Below the pieces are notes generated by a model. It did not search any database. It was not told the DNA's origin and saw nothing but the letters and a program-made list of their open reading frames with translations. Position numbers and translations under genes: made by a program. A stretch of DNA of 64,000 nt from Quillaja saponaria (Eukaryota > Streptophyta > Magnoliopsida > Fabales > Quillajaceae): assembly GCA_029379385.1 (NCBI GenBank), contig CM055612.1, positions 10,106,001-10,170,000 of the forward strand, given 5' to 3'. This document shows positions 22,966-35,200 of the stretch, piece after piece (position 1 is the first letter of the stretch; every line of letters starts with the position of its first letter).

Positions 22966-25161
22966 TACTCCACAATCATAAGTAAAATTTAGCCAATTAA
23001 TATTATTCATGTATTGACTATTGTAGCCTATAGGGTGTGTTGCTTGAATTTTCAAACTAATATTTATATTGACATATGCTTTTTAATTTTACCATAAATT
23101 GTTTTTAAAACAATTGGGTTAACTTTTTCTTTGATAAGTTTGGGTATAGCGGAGTTGGTGAGCTTAATCAAAAGATACATTGACGGAGGAACACCTTATA
23201 GAATATTTTTCATCATCTACAACTAAAAACATTATTGAAGCCAACTCATTAAAAAACTTTCACATGATACACATTAATTATTAAAGAGACTAACTCTTTT
23301 CAATTTTCTTCAATAAATAGAAGGAGACGCACTATATTTATAATTAAAGAAGGATAATATTACATGTCAAACAGACCAAGTATATTAAGTACAGTATTCA
23401 AGCTCTTATTTTTGTAACTCTTCTAACTGCATAGATAAGCTTACACTAACCTGTGAATTTTGTGATCTAATTCTGAATTTTCTTTGGGAGGAAGCAATTG
23501 AAATATAATAATATTGATTCATATAGATACAAAAGAGTTGGTTCTATATTGATTCAAATACTATACCTACGGGATAGGGATAGAAAAAAAAAAAATTAGT
23601 ATTTTTTATCAAACCGATGGAGCTTAAGGAATGGTGAAGGGAATAAAAAAGAAAAGAGAGGAAATACTAATACAAAAAAATAATAAGTAAGTAAAACGAC
23701 TTTCTCTTCTATATCCCATTTACCTATTTTTTTTTTTTGAAGTTATTCACTAGAGCAATTATGATAAGGAAATCAATTCGGGGCAAGTCTTCGGATTTAT
23801 AAGTTTATAACCTTGTGGCCCTCGACAGACCTTTTCAATTTTATACAATTCTTTCTAGACTTTTAAATTGAAGTGCAACAAAAGATTCTGATTTTTTTAC
23901 AATCTATTGTAGATATTATCATAGTAATATCTTCATTAGTTTTTATTAATATTAGTATTCATTTTTTTACAATCTATTGTAGATATTATCATAGTAATAT
24001 TTTCATTAGTTTTTATTAATATTAGTATTCATTTTTTAGACAGTTTATTATATGTTATATTCTATTTTATTATTATGTATATTTTATTTTTATATTATTG
24101 TAAAATATTATTATATATTAATATAATATTGTATTAATACATAATATTTTATTTTCTATTTATATTAATATTTATATTTAGTTTAATTAGTTTAGTTTTT
24201 TTTTTTTATAGTTTTGCAATAGAAGATATAATTTTTTTGGAATACAAGAAGTTTGATCCCTTCTTATTGTTTAATTGTTTATTTTCTTTATCTTTACTTT
24301 TTAAAAGTTTGACCCCTCCTTATTATTTAATTGTTTGTCTTCTTTATTTTTTTAAATTGGAGGCTCTTATATTTTATTTTAATGTGTTTCACAATTAGAA
24401 AGATTAAGGAGAGGGGTAATTTATTTTTGAGTCCAGAATGTTAAAGAAAAAAGAGAAATAACAATACCCACTAGAACGGCTAATCCAATTCATAATGATA
24501 TACCGGAAAATACAATATTTTTATTACTGGGAAGCCAATATAACAACTACAATGACTGTACTTCAATTAGGCAATGACATTGTTCTTATGGGGATGTAAA
24601 AAGGGAAATATATGAATGGGATTTATCTCACTTTTGGCATGGTGGGGTGATATAAATATTTATTGTTTTTACACAAATAAAACTCGTGTTTTCATCTTGC
24701 TTATCTTGGATATAAATATTTATTATTTTTAAGCAAATAATATTAGTTTTCTCATTTTTGCTTCAGATTCTCGCTAAAGAAAAAACTTTACAAATAGAAA
24801 CTCTTTTCTATTATTTTGAGTTTTAGTATAATTATAATTATATATAATATATAATATACAGATCACTTATATTAATACTAGCATCCAATGTACTAAAAAA
24901 AACTAATCATAGATTAACTTCTTGTCCTTTAGTAATATCACTATATCAGTGTACTATAATTTCTTCATAGTAGTTGCTTATTTGTAACTTTCGTATATAC
25001 CATTAAAACCTACTTTTTTATTAGTAATTAATTTTTTGGACATATCCCTTTTACTTGAAAAGCCTACATTATCAAATTACTGTTTACTTTTATTTTTTTT
25101 AATTAACTTATACTTGCACATAATAAAATTACCAGAATGTACAAGAACAAGAAATACATAC
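22966..25161. other. AT-rich DNA between COMT and the orphan COMT exon
   Basis: No trace of COMT exons 2-4 was found here, although these would be expected if the exon at 25162-25585 belonged to a complete second gene. The stretch contains a 70-bp tandem duplication (23891-24030) and otherwise only AT-rich sequence. Confidence 0.6.
23891..24030. repeat. 70-bp tandem duplication, one mismatch
   Basis: Two adjacent 70-bp copies (23891-23960 and 23961-24030) differ at only one base (C at 23931, T at 24001). A third copy begins ATTTTTTAGA at 24031 and fades at once. The near identity means a recent event. Confidence 0.9.
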
Positions 25162-25585
25162 CAGCTTTCCATGAGGACTTTGTCATGATTCATGAGAGAA
25201 AGAGGGGCAAGAGAGACACCATCCTCATTCTTGTCAAGAACTTGCAAACTGGAGCTGCACCGTAAAGCCTCTCAACTCTGCCATCAGGAAGTGTTTTCAG
25301 GGAGTATGTCAGAACAGAGTAAGTAGCCAACAGCCGTAAAATCCGGTCCACCATCACCGGAGCATTTGGGTTTGTCGTTGGAAGCTTAGAAGCAATGTCG
25401 GAAGGTGAAAGATACGCGCCAGGTCCAGCTTTCACAATGATTTCTAAGAGATCAAGCTCAATTGCTGATTTGAGAATCATGGGGAGAACAGAGCCACTGG
25501 TTAATTGCATGGCGAAAACCGCTGCTTCTTCATCGGATAATTGCAATTGGGTTGAACTTGTTTGGGTCTCACCGGATGAACCCAT
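25162..25585 (-). pseudogene. Orphan COMT exon 1 with 1-bp deletion
   Basis: Encodes [20 protein letters not shown] through [15 protein letters not shown], closely matching COMT exon 1. It then loses one base at about 25231: the sequence reads ACAAGAATGAG where the intact gene's TKNEDG-type frame needs one more A. The shifted frame ends [13 protein letters not shown]. Beyond the break the old frame still spells [23 protein letters not shown] (in two pieces), up to a good donor (GTATGT) at 25161-25156 in the same phase as COMT. No exons 2-4 follow before the intact COMT. It is therefore a truncated tandem copy, or possibly an alternative first exon, although the frameshift argues against a protein product. 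The deletion could be a sequence error. Confidence 0.85.
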
Positions 25586-25609
25586 TTTTGTTGAAGAAGA
25601 GGAAGAAGA

Positions 25610-25631
25610 CGGTGGTGGTGGTGGTGGTGGA
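25610..25631. repeat. (GGT)n microsatellite in leader of orphan COMT exon
   Basis: A GGT/ACC trinucleotide run just upstream of the orphan COMT start codon, adjoining a GAAGA-rich tract. Confidence 0.8.
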
Positions 25632-26156
25632 GAATTGGAGAGGGGTAACAGATGAAGTGGCTTTAAATTAAGCTTGGAGGTATATGTAATTACCAATAAA
25701 AAGTGGACTATAAATAATGAATGCCACGTACTATTTGTTTGGCACAAAAGAAACTGCCCACCAAGAAAAAGATGACATGTCGTCAAATTATATCTCATTG
25801 CACGTCAAATATCAATTATTTTCATTAATTTTAATTAAATGAAGTGAAGTTGTTATAAATTACAATAATTAATTACTAAAAAAATTATAATAATTTTGTT
25901 TATACATTAAATAATACATTATTATCTATTTATGTGTATAAATAATATTAAATCATTCGACCTAGAAGATTTTTTCAACAATTGTGTACAATAATTTATC
26001 ATTGCACCCAATCTCACACTAATCTCTAGAATTATATCCATATGCAAGTGAAAAATGAGATAAAATTAGCAATGCTTCCAACATAATATTATTAAAAAAA
26101 AAAAAAAAAGAATTCCATTTGTTGGGAATTGCCAAGGAATTCAAAACCAAGGGTCC

Positions 26157-26163
26157 GGTTGGT
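26157..26163 (-). promoter_or_regulatory. AC-II element upstream of orphan COMT exon
   Basis: ACCAACC on the minus strand (within CCAACCAACCGG), about 570 bp before the orphan exon's start codon. AC elements bind MYB regulators of lignin genes. Its presence suggests that the duplicated fragment brought its promoter along, but a 7-bp match is weak evidence. Confidence 0.3.
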
Positions 26164-28111
26164 TGGAGAATCAACTTTTTCTTTTGCTTCAATTAGAGAA
26201 CTTCTAATGAGGTCCATAATCAATTTACGGGGCCCTTTTCAGGAAAGCAAACAATTTATGGGACCCACTGTTCGTGGCTCTGAAGCTTCAACAATTGGGA
26301 CAAGTTATTTTTAGCCACATGTTGTTGAGTTTGAGATAAACTTCTCATCAAGTTGAATTAATAAAAATTTTATCTATTTTTAAAAATTAGGTGATAAAAT
26401 ATTATATCCTATTAAACTTAGATGAATTAATCAAAAAATTAGATTAAATTTTTCATCGATTGAATTTTATTATACAATAATCAATTATAAGAACAAAAAT
26501 AAAAAGTATATGTAATATTTAATTAAAAAATAATATAAATTAGAATGTTTTAGTATTACTGAATATTAAAATAAAAATTTGTCAACTCTTCACCAACTAT
26601 CCCACCTACTCTACAAATTCTTTATTCACATAATGGCAGCAGCACCACTTATGATGTGATCGCCACCATAAAAAAAATTAGTTTAATTTTGTTTCTAAAC
26701 CTATTATGGATTAGTCTTTAAATACCTTCTCAATCTTTTTTTTTTTTTTTTTTTTTAGTATATATGAAAGTTAGAAAATTTATATTTTTTATTTATTTAA
26801 TAGGTATGTGTATTTGGATAAGCTTGTATGTACATCGACTAATTATCTTTTCAGTTCGGTCAAATACGTCAAAATCAAAAAATTTATAAAATATTATTCT
26901 GTATAATTTTATCAAGGATATTCAAACATAGAAATTCGTTGAATTGAGCAAAATTTGTTAACAAATTGATTAATTCACTTGGAGTTTTGTGAGCATATAT
27001 ATTACTCTTCCCAAATATTTTTTTCATAAAATTTATGAAGGGAACATATTGTTAATCATTGGGCATATCAGTTAAACTTTACATTCAATTAAAAAGTTAA
27101 GAAGTCGAATGGATAACTTCACAAAAATGGTATATAATAAAAATAAATCTTAATTTGGTGAAGGCTCGAGGAAAAATTAGTATGTCAATAAGTCAATATT
27201 GTTCGAACCTTCAACCTCAACTTTTTTTCTAATCGAAGAAGAAACTTTTAACCATTTAAACATTATTAAAGTTAATAATATCGTGTACGTATCCTTAAAT
27301 AATGAACTAAAAGTATAGCAGCAACCCTTTTTGTTTCTCTACGGATCAATGCTTGAACCATTTATAATTTATTGCTTTTTCCCATTTTAATTTAAAAAAT
27401 TTATATAATTATTAGTCTTGTATGTTAGTTAAATCTGCATAAATAAATTAATTTAAAACATAATTTTGATGATAAAACAATATATTCTTAAATTGACTAT
27501 ACTAAAAAGATGCTATGATTTGGCTTATTTTGTAATATCTTCTAAATATATAAGAAAATGTTTTTTTTTTTTCTTTCCATTCAACAATTTAATTAACGAT
27601 AAATATATAATACAACACAATATATATTATTCTTAAGATATTAAATTCTAATAGTGCTATCTCGGGTTTTTTTTATTTTTGGAAAGGTGCTATCTCATGT
27701 TCACATAGATTAGAATTTCAAACAAAATTGTCCTTTTGCAATCAATGTACTACCTACATACCTAATTTACAAATTATAAAGACCACGTCAAAAAAAATAA
27801 AAAATAATAATTCAAGTACGTGGTGTAGGGTATATCAAAACAACTATTGGTCAATAAACAACCAATAACCTGTTAACAGAAAAGAACACGAAAAAAGAAA
27901 CAGAGAGAAAAAGAAAGTGAGTAAAGTATTACTCCTAATTAATAAAAAAAATCTATTTATATTATATTTAATAGACTAATATACATGAGTCACTTAAAAT
28001 AAAATTTTATAATGTATTTTATTTGACGGTGACATAATTTTAGTGCACGAGACTAGTGCACTCTAAATTGTAAATTAGCATACAATATTGTGGTGGCTGT
28101 TATGAGATTTT

Positions 28112-29117
28112 GGGCTAGTATAGTATGTAGGGATAATTTATACGAAATTAGAATAAGAAAAAGAATGGAAATAGAATACAGGTAGAATGGAATAATAATT
28201 ATATTTTATTGTTTGGTAGTATTAGTGAGGAATAATTATTTTATTTTATTTATTTATTTTTAATGTAGTTTTTAGACATGAAATAATAAAAAATAATGTT
28301 AAAATGACAAAAATATCTATCTATAGATAAAATAATAAAAATGTAACATAATTTGTAAAATATATTTACTTTTTAATTTTTTTTAAAATTATATTATATT
28401 ATTTATTAATTATTATTAATATTTATTATTACTTATATTTATTTTATTATTAATTATATATATTTTATTATATCTTATTTTTTATTTTTATTATTTATGA
28501 ATAATTATATTATTTACTTATGGTATGAAGGATATTTTGGTCATTTGACTAAAATAAATTGATTTATTATTATTTTTATATACAAATATTATTTTTTTTA
28601 TATTATTTAATGTGATATGAAGTGTATTTTTTTTATTTGACTAAATTAAATAATAAATATATTTTTTATTTATGAATAATATTATTATTTTATTAATATC
28701 CAACTTTTTATTTTTATGTGATAGAATGATTTTTTTTTGTCATTTAACTAAACTAAACTGATTCTATAGAAGTAGGAATGAGCAATCTCATCCCCTAGGT
28801 GAGTTTGAGGATTCTTATTTCTATAGAATAGTTTTATTTTATGTGATAGAATTGGTTTTTTTTTTTTTTTTTTTTTTGGTTATTTAAATAAACTAAACCG
28901 ATTTCATAAAAGTAAAAATGAGCAATCTCACCTCCTAGGTGGGTTTGATGATTCTTACTTCTATAGAAGGTGGGTTTGATGATTCTTACTTCTATAGAAT
29001 ACAATGGTCATAATAGAATAAGTATTCTGAGACTAAAAACATACTAAACGAAAAAATGTTCATTTCATAAAATTAGATGTGGAATAGAATGGTCATTCTC
29101 TCGTACAAAACTAGCCC
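28112..29117. mobile_element. Non-autonomous TIR element, ~1.0 kb
   Basis: The left end GGGCTAGTATAGTATG (28112 on) and the right end, read on the other strand, GGGCTAGTTTTGTACG (ending 29117), form a short terminal inverted repeat with an identical 8-bp core. The interior is very AT-rich without coding potential. It carries internal duplications: a ~115-bp imperfect repeat starting at 28728 and 28843, and a 31-bp exact tandem repeat starting at 28937. The superfamily is uncertain; a hAT-like MITE is likely. Flanks are only loosely alike (TATGAGAT and TATGATTT). Confidence 0.5.
28728..28998. repeat. Nested duplications inside the TIR element
   Basis: GTGATAGAAT starts units at 28728 and 28843 (115-bp period), each running through GAGCAATCTCA and CCTAGGTG to TTCTATAGAA. 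The end of the second unit is then duplicated as a 31-bp tandem repeat (AGGTGGGTTTGATGATTC at 28937 and 28968). Confidence 0.8.
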
Positions 29118-30600
29118 TATGATTTCAAAGAATGGGTGATATTTTGTGCTATTGATAGATCGTTTTATCTATGGGTAGTTAAGTAATTGTCCTTGTAAGG
29201 ACCTTAGTGTAATTTCATTGTTATTTTGTAATGTCATTGGCTACGGCTTGTAGCCGTTGTAACTACTGCTTAGGTGGATAACAGAAGCTCTCTGTTTCCC
29301 CCTTTCACACTAGCATTGATCTTTGCTGAGCGTATAGTCAGCTGGATCACTGTCATTTGCTTTGTCCAATTGCTTATGAAATTTCCTTAGTTTCTCTCTA
29401 TTATTCCCATGTTACCCTTGGATTCCAATTGGGTCTAACAATTGATCAATGATTGGTTTTTCACTGAATTTACTCTTGAAGTTGCTATTGAAGTATAAAT
29501 ATGTCAGTTTGTTCCTGATGCAAAATGAAAAGGCTTCATCATTGTTTTAGATTGAATTTTATGTTTATATCATAGTCGTAATGTAGAGTTGCATTATCCG
29601 GCAATCACCATTGCAAACAAACAAGTTCAAAAGATAATTTTGAGAATAGTGATGAAAAATTTAGTTGTATATGTGGTTGTGGGGATTTTGATCATCTCAT
29701 AGTGCGAACATGACTCATGTTATATACATGTTGAGAAGAAGAATAAACACCAATCTCCTCCCAAAACTGTATTTAATTCAAATCAAATATAAGTTTTAAA
29801 TTTTTTTGTTGAGTCTTTCTCTTTCATCCATGATCTCCTCATATTCTTGCTGGAACATGAGAACATATTAATCCGTGGATGAGGAGTATGCCATTATTAT
29901 TATCTTTTTGTGTGGATGTATATCTATTCATACGGTTTGTATCTCACAAATATGTAACAAGAGTAAATAGCAAGCATGTTATTTGAATTTTATAATAATT
30001 AATAGATAGATTAGGTTTTATTATACATTTTATTTATCAATCATGTGTATTCAAATAGTTTATATATACCTCGACTAAATATCTTGATTGAAAGTTGAAT
30101 CAATTTTATTTTAGTAAATCTAGAGATAGTATATCTCAATTTATGGTATAATTTCTTATATAATAATATGTTCTCTTATATCTATTCATAATTGTTTGAT
30201 TTGAGTTTTGAAATAGCTTCCTAGCACGCTATGCATTTTTTGTCATAAATAATTTGGCACGGCCTATAAGACATCTCGAATTATTTAATGAATCGTAAAA
30301 GATATCAAAATTATGAAAACTTGTTTGCCAATCAAACTCACTAGAAAATGCAAGGATTTCACAATTTCATTTGTTTTCTACAAGGAATTTCATTTGTTTT
30401 CCACAAGGAAAACTTTCCATAGAATCATATGTTGCTTACTGCCCTACTTAAAATCAAGGTATATAAATTTTAAATTAATCATGAATTTTTTGGGATGGCA
30501 TTCGAATTTTCTTCCATCTAAACTTATAGTTTCTAATTTTTTGTATTTGGATAAGTTTTTATATGATTTTTAAATAATGTATATTCCGACAAGTTTTGTC
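29118..30600. other. Intergenic DNA, no recognised gene
   Basis: 29150-29470 is somewhat less AT-rich (GTAATTTCATTGTTATTTTG, TTAGTTTCTCTCTATT) and resembles a retroelement LTR or leader, but no boundary could be fixed. The open frame at 30313-30573 has no recognisable family. Confidence 0.35.
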
Positions 30601-30604
30601 AAAT

Positions 30605-30965
30605 TTCATTCCTTTGGCCATATAGCCAATCGTAATGGAAAATTTTAGTTTCAAGTCGATGATCTAATGGTCAATTATGGCCTATAGCCTAATGCCCTAT
30701 TGGCCAATTATGGTAATTACCAACAATTAAGGTCATATGACTAATTACGACCTAAATGAAAAATCGAATATTTATTACTTAATTAAAAATTGGTTAATAT
30801 GACAAAATGACCAATTATAAGAATTAAGGCTACAATATGGCCATTATAGGCCGGATAAGCCACAATGGCCATTATAGGCCGAATAGGCCACCATAGCCAT
30901 TGGTTATTTTGGTCAGTGGTCAATATGGCCATAATCTGCCATTAGGCTGAATATTTCTTTTGACC
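30605..30965. repeat. GGCC-rich imperfect repeat patch with 28-bp tandem core
   Basis: The motif GGCCA(A/T)TAT or its complement recurs through ~360 bp. The core is an ATGGCCATTATAGGCC unit at 30837 and 30865, with a partial third at 30893 (28-bp period). The unit is itself a near-palindrome. The base composition differs sharply from the AT-rich surroundings. Confidence 0.75.
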
Positions 30966-32277
30966 AATTAATCTGGCTTTTTGGCCCATAAATTTTGGTC
31001 GTTTTAACAAAAGTTTGGCTGATTTGTAAAAAACCAAAACAAAATCACTTGAAATAAAAGTATGTAAATTTTAATTTAACCATGAATATTGTGGGATGGA
31101 TTCAAACTCTTCCATTCAAGCATTGTGCATACAAATTGAAATCTCCAAATCCAGGAGATTCTTCAAGTTCATTTGCGACATTAGAACCATATCCTAAATA
31201 TATGGGCGGATTAGGTACGTAGCTTATTTCATATTCATCATTATCATTCATCCATTGGCAAAACTCCAGAAGATGGATTATATGTTTCTACTCCTGAAGC
31301 ATAGATACAACTGAAGAGAAAGTCTAACTCGTCCAATAATCTCAGTACTCTAACTGACTGTACTCTAATGTATGTCTAATAATCTTAGTGTATCGGGCAT
31401 CGACACTTGCCCAACTAGCAGTTTTGAATATTGAAATGCCTTCCCTGTTTTTTTCTTTCCTAGATACTGTTTCTGTGAAAGCCTTCGCATCTTATGGTCT
31501 CCATATCACTTTACCAATGTTTCTAATTTTGTAGACAAAAAAATTTGAAGAATAGGGAGTAATTTGAGAATAGTATAAAAATTGGTGAGAGATTAGCGAT
31601 ATTCATATAGTTGTAAAAAAGCAAAAAATAAAATAAAATTGAAAATATGATCGTTGACTTGTTGCCAACTGTTATAATTTTTTTTTTTTAATGATCATTG
31701 GCCTGGGACATGGGTGGGATTACAGGGATTCCAAATCTGGGAACAATCCGCTTCAAGTGAGTTCTCCTCATCGAGGAAAATGCACTTGTTACAACCACAG
31801 GAGAGGAAAGGCATTGTACTGCGCTATTGGAATACTTTAAAAGCCCTCTAAAAGGGTATTTAAATATACGTTAAACCAGCTTAACTAACATTAAACTACA
31901 AAGGTATTAAGAAGTCTTTTAAGAGAATAAGAGATATTTAAAGAGACTTCTTAAGACAAGGAAATAAGATATGAACGTTACCCCCCAAAGTTCCCTTTGG
32001 GGGATATAGAAAAGGTAATGCCTCACTCAATTCCTTGCAGGAGATGGTTGGCCTTGTTCAACTAGCTCATTCTTAGCACCTGTCTTTCTAACTTTTAGTG
32101 GAATAAGGATATTTTAAGCTACTTGTTCCTACCCCACGACTAGTGGGTCACTAACTCCACGACTAGTAGGTCACTAACTCCTTCAAAACAAGGAATTGTA
32201 GTTGGATCGCTCGCTCAGCTCCCTAGAATACGTTAGCCCGTATGCTTTTTGGACTACAAGTCTAGCTTTTGAAATCC
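30966..32277. other. Intergenic DNA with retroelement-like segment
   Basis: 31700-32277 is less AT-rich than its surroundings. It has a hairpin (CCCCAAAG / CTTTGGGG at about 31983-32002) and a 23-bp tandem repeat (CCACGACTAGTGGGTCACTA at 32134 and, with one change, at 32157). No open frame with known similarity. The hAT element is inserted immediately to the right. Confidence 0.4.
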
Positions 32278-32285
32278 ATTCCTTC

Positions 32286-35200
32286 TAATGGTGAGCATCG
32301 GGTCGGTTCGGTTAGTTCTGGGAGCTCTACCCAACCGAACCGACCTAGTTGGTTATTAAAATCCACCAACCAATCTTCCTAACTGACAATGTCGGTTGTA
32401 TAGTTGTCCAAACCTAACTAAGTCGGTTCGGGTCGGTTATGGTGTGTGCGTGTGTTTCTTTTCCCTTCAAAACTAAAGGCTAAAGCCCAAATTCGTTTTT
32501 TAATCAATTTTAGCCTATTGGAAACCAAAAATCAACTAAATTTGAAAGAAAAATCCATAAAAAAATCCAAATTATATAATTTTAAAATTCATTCACCTGC
32601 TTAAACAACTAAACTCAATAAATCATGAAATAATACATTATAACTAGAAATTAAAAAACATAACTTGTCCAAAGTGATAAAATTCATCCAAATAAGCAAA
32701 ACATCATTAGGAATGGTTCACTACCAGGAAAAACATCCAAACTATAAAAGCCTAGTCCCAGCACATCGAAAACAAAACAGTCATCACATATCACAATACA
32801 CATATCCCTAATCAAAGTTCAAACTTCAAAAAACAACATAAAAATTTAAATTCAACATAACAAAACATCCAAAAATAAGAAACATAAGGCAACATTAGTT
32901 GGCATGCTGCAGTAGCTCTAAGCCTCCATCCTCTACCATTTCAGCAAGCATCAACTTCTTCAATCTTCATAAAATAAAAAAATAAAAAAACATAATTTAA
33001 TAAGAAAGACAAATAAAATAGTATTACAACAGAAAATAGTATTAGAGAAATTAAAGCTCACCATAAAAACAACACTGTTATTAATTCCCTAAATGATATT
33101 CAATCTAGAATACAGCTTTCTTTAGGAACAAAACCAGACTAACTCTAATACTAAATTAAAAAAAAAATTAATATATATCTTGTAAGAAATAATTAGTTAA
33201 CACATTGAAAATCATCTTATATAAAGTTTTATTACCTGAAATTATTTTCTCTTGCTCTTGGGGTGATTCTTCGCTAGCTTATTGATAAAGGATTTAGACT
33301 TAAGTCCAATTTTGAGTGCAAATAAGTGCCTCAACCATCTTTGGTTCTAAAGAGCTTATATATATATCAAGTACTCTACCTCCGGTAGAAAATGCTGATT
33401 TAGAAGCAACAGTAGTAATATGAACTCCCAAAACATCTTTATCCAATATGCTTAACACTTTGTACTTCCTCGAATTTAATTTCCACCACTCCAAAATGTC
33501 AAACTTTTCAAGTTATAGGCTCATGTGACTCCAAATAATACCTATCCAACTCAGATTTTCTAGCTAGAGACTCCTCTAGAGTAATTTCATTAATAAAATC
33601 CTTAGCAAAGATACCATAAACATCATCACTTGAACTTGCATGTCATGAAGAAGAATATGTAGTTATATCATTTGAGAAGGCATCCATTTCCTCATTGGTT
33701 TGTTCATAAATCTTATAGTAGTCAAATAATCTTTCCAATGTGCCCTTCACTTTCTATGTCATGAACTCAGCTTCTTCCTCCCAAAACAACTTCTTGAACC
33801 CATAAGTAATAAACCTTAACTTGTATTGAGAGGTCAAGTACTAAAGAAACAAAGAAAATGTGATTGATTTTATTAATATCACCCCAATACTTGTCATGTT
33901 TTTCTTTCATACTTATTGCCATATTCTCAAGTGATTTATTACCACTTCCTATCCATTTCTGAATACAAGCTAATAATGTCACAGAAATCATGAAAGTTAA
34001 TGTAACATACAATGAACCAGATATTCTATTTGTTACATCATAAAAAAGCTTTAAAAATTCTACAAACATCTTAGCTTTTTTCCAATCTTCACTAGTAGGA
34101 ATGGACTTTCCTAACTTAGCATCACTCTTAAACTCACTTCTATATTGACCATCCTCTATCTTTAACTTATTAAAGGTTTTTCATGCTTTATAGCTGAATC
34201 CAACATTAAGAATATGGAGTTCCACCTTGTAGGTCCATCCAAACTCACAAATGCCTTGGTACAAATCTTTCCTGCTTATGCATATTTTTTAAATCTCATC
34301 ATCCTTGAAGATGAAGACTTAACATACTTACTAGCTGTCCGAATTCTAAGCACAAATATGTCCAATTCTTTCAAGCCATCATGGACAATTAGATTAAGTA
34401 TATGTGCACAATACCTAACATGCATCAAGTCTCTATTCAAAACAGAGTCTCCCCAATTAGTAACTTTATCAGCTAAGTAACTAACTTGCCCCATCAGTTG
34501 AAGAAGCATTGTCTACTATAACACAAAAGACTCTGTCTATACCCTAATCGAACAAGCACCCCTCAATAGTCTTTCCAATAATCTCACCCCTGTAATCAAC
34601 AATTACACAAAAGTTTAAGATTCTCTTATGCAACTTCCATTCATTGTCAATAAAATGACCAACCAAACACAAATAGTTCATGTTTTGAACCGAAGTCCAG
34701 AAATTAGTTGTGAGTGAAACTATTTGCTTGTTATTAACCAGCCACCTTTTAAATTTATGGTTTTCAGTCAAAAATAACTTGTAAATGTCTCTAGTCATTA
34801 TCCCACCTAGAGGGCACATGTATTAGGGCACAATTGACTTACAAGCATACAAAATCCCTTCATTTCAACATGACTAAAAGGTAGTTCATTCATTATGATA
34901 TACATAGCCACAACTTCCCTGCAAGCCCTCTCATAATACTTGTCAGAAACACTTCCAAATGTACTTCCCCCGCTACTTACTTCATTTCCCCCTCATCTTT
35001 TTTTGTAGCATAACCAGTTAAAACAATTTGACTTTATGCTAGCCAGGCACTAAATGTTTAGAAAATTTCTTGCATTGATACTTTAAGTGTGTCCCTAAAT
35101 TAGAGTTTCCATTTTTCTTAGAATGCGAAGCATAAGTAATTCCACACCAATTACATGTAGATCTACGATTAAGTCCAGAAGTACCCTTAACATGTGTGAC

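Larger units (their letters stand above)
25586..28111. other. AT-rich intergenic DNA
   Basis: Contains the leader and promoter remains of the orphan COMT exon (to about 26300) and poly-T/poly-A runs (about 26092-26109 and 26739-26757). No gene was recognised. Confidence 0.5.

Noticed and set aside
31983..32002. CCCCAAAG/CTTTGGGG hairpin considered as a regulatory RNA element
   Set aside because: Short, isolated, and within repeat-like DNA; nothing links it to a transcript.
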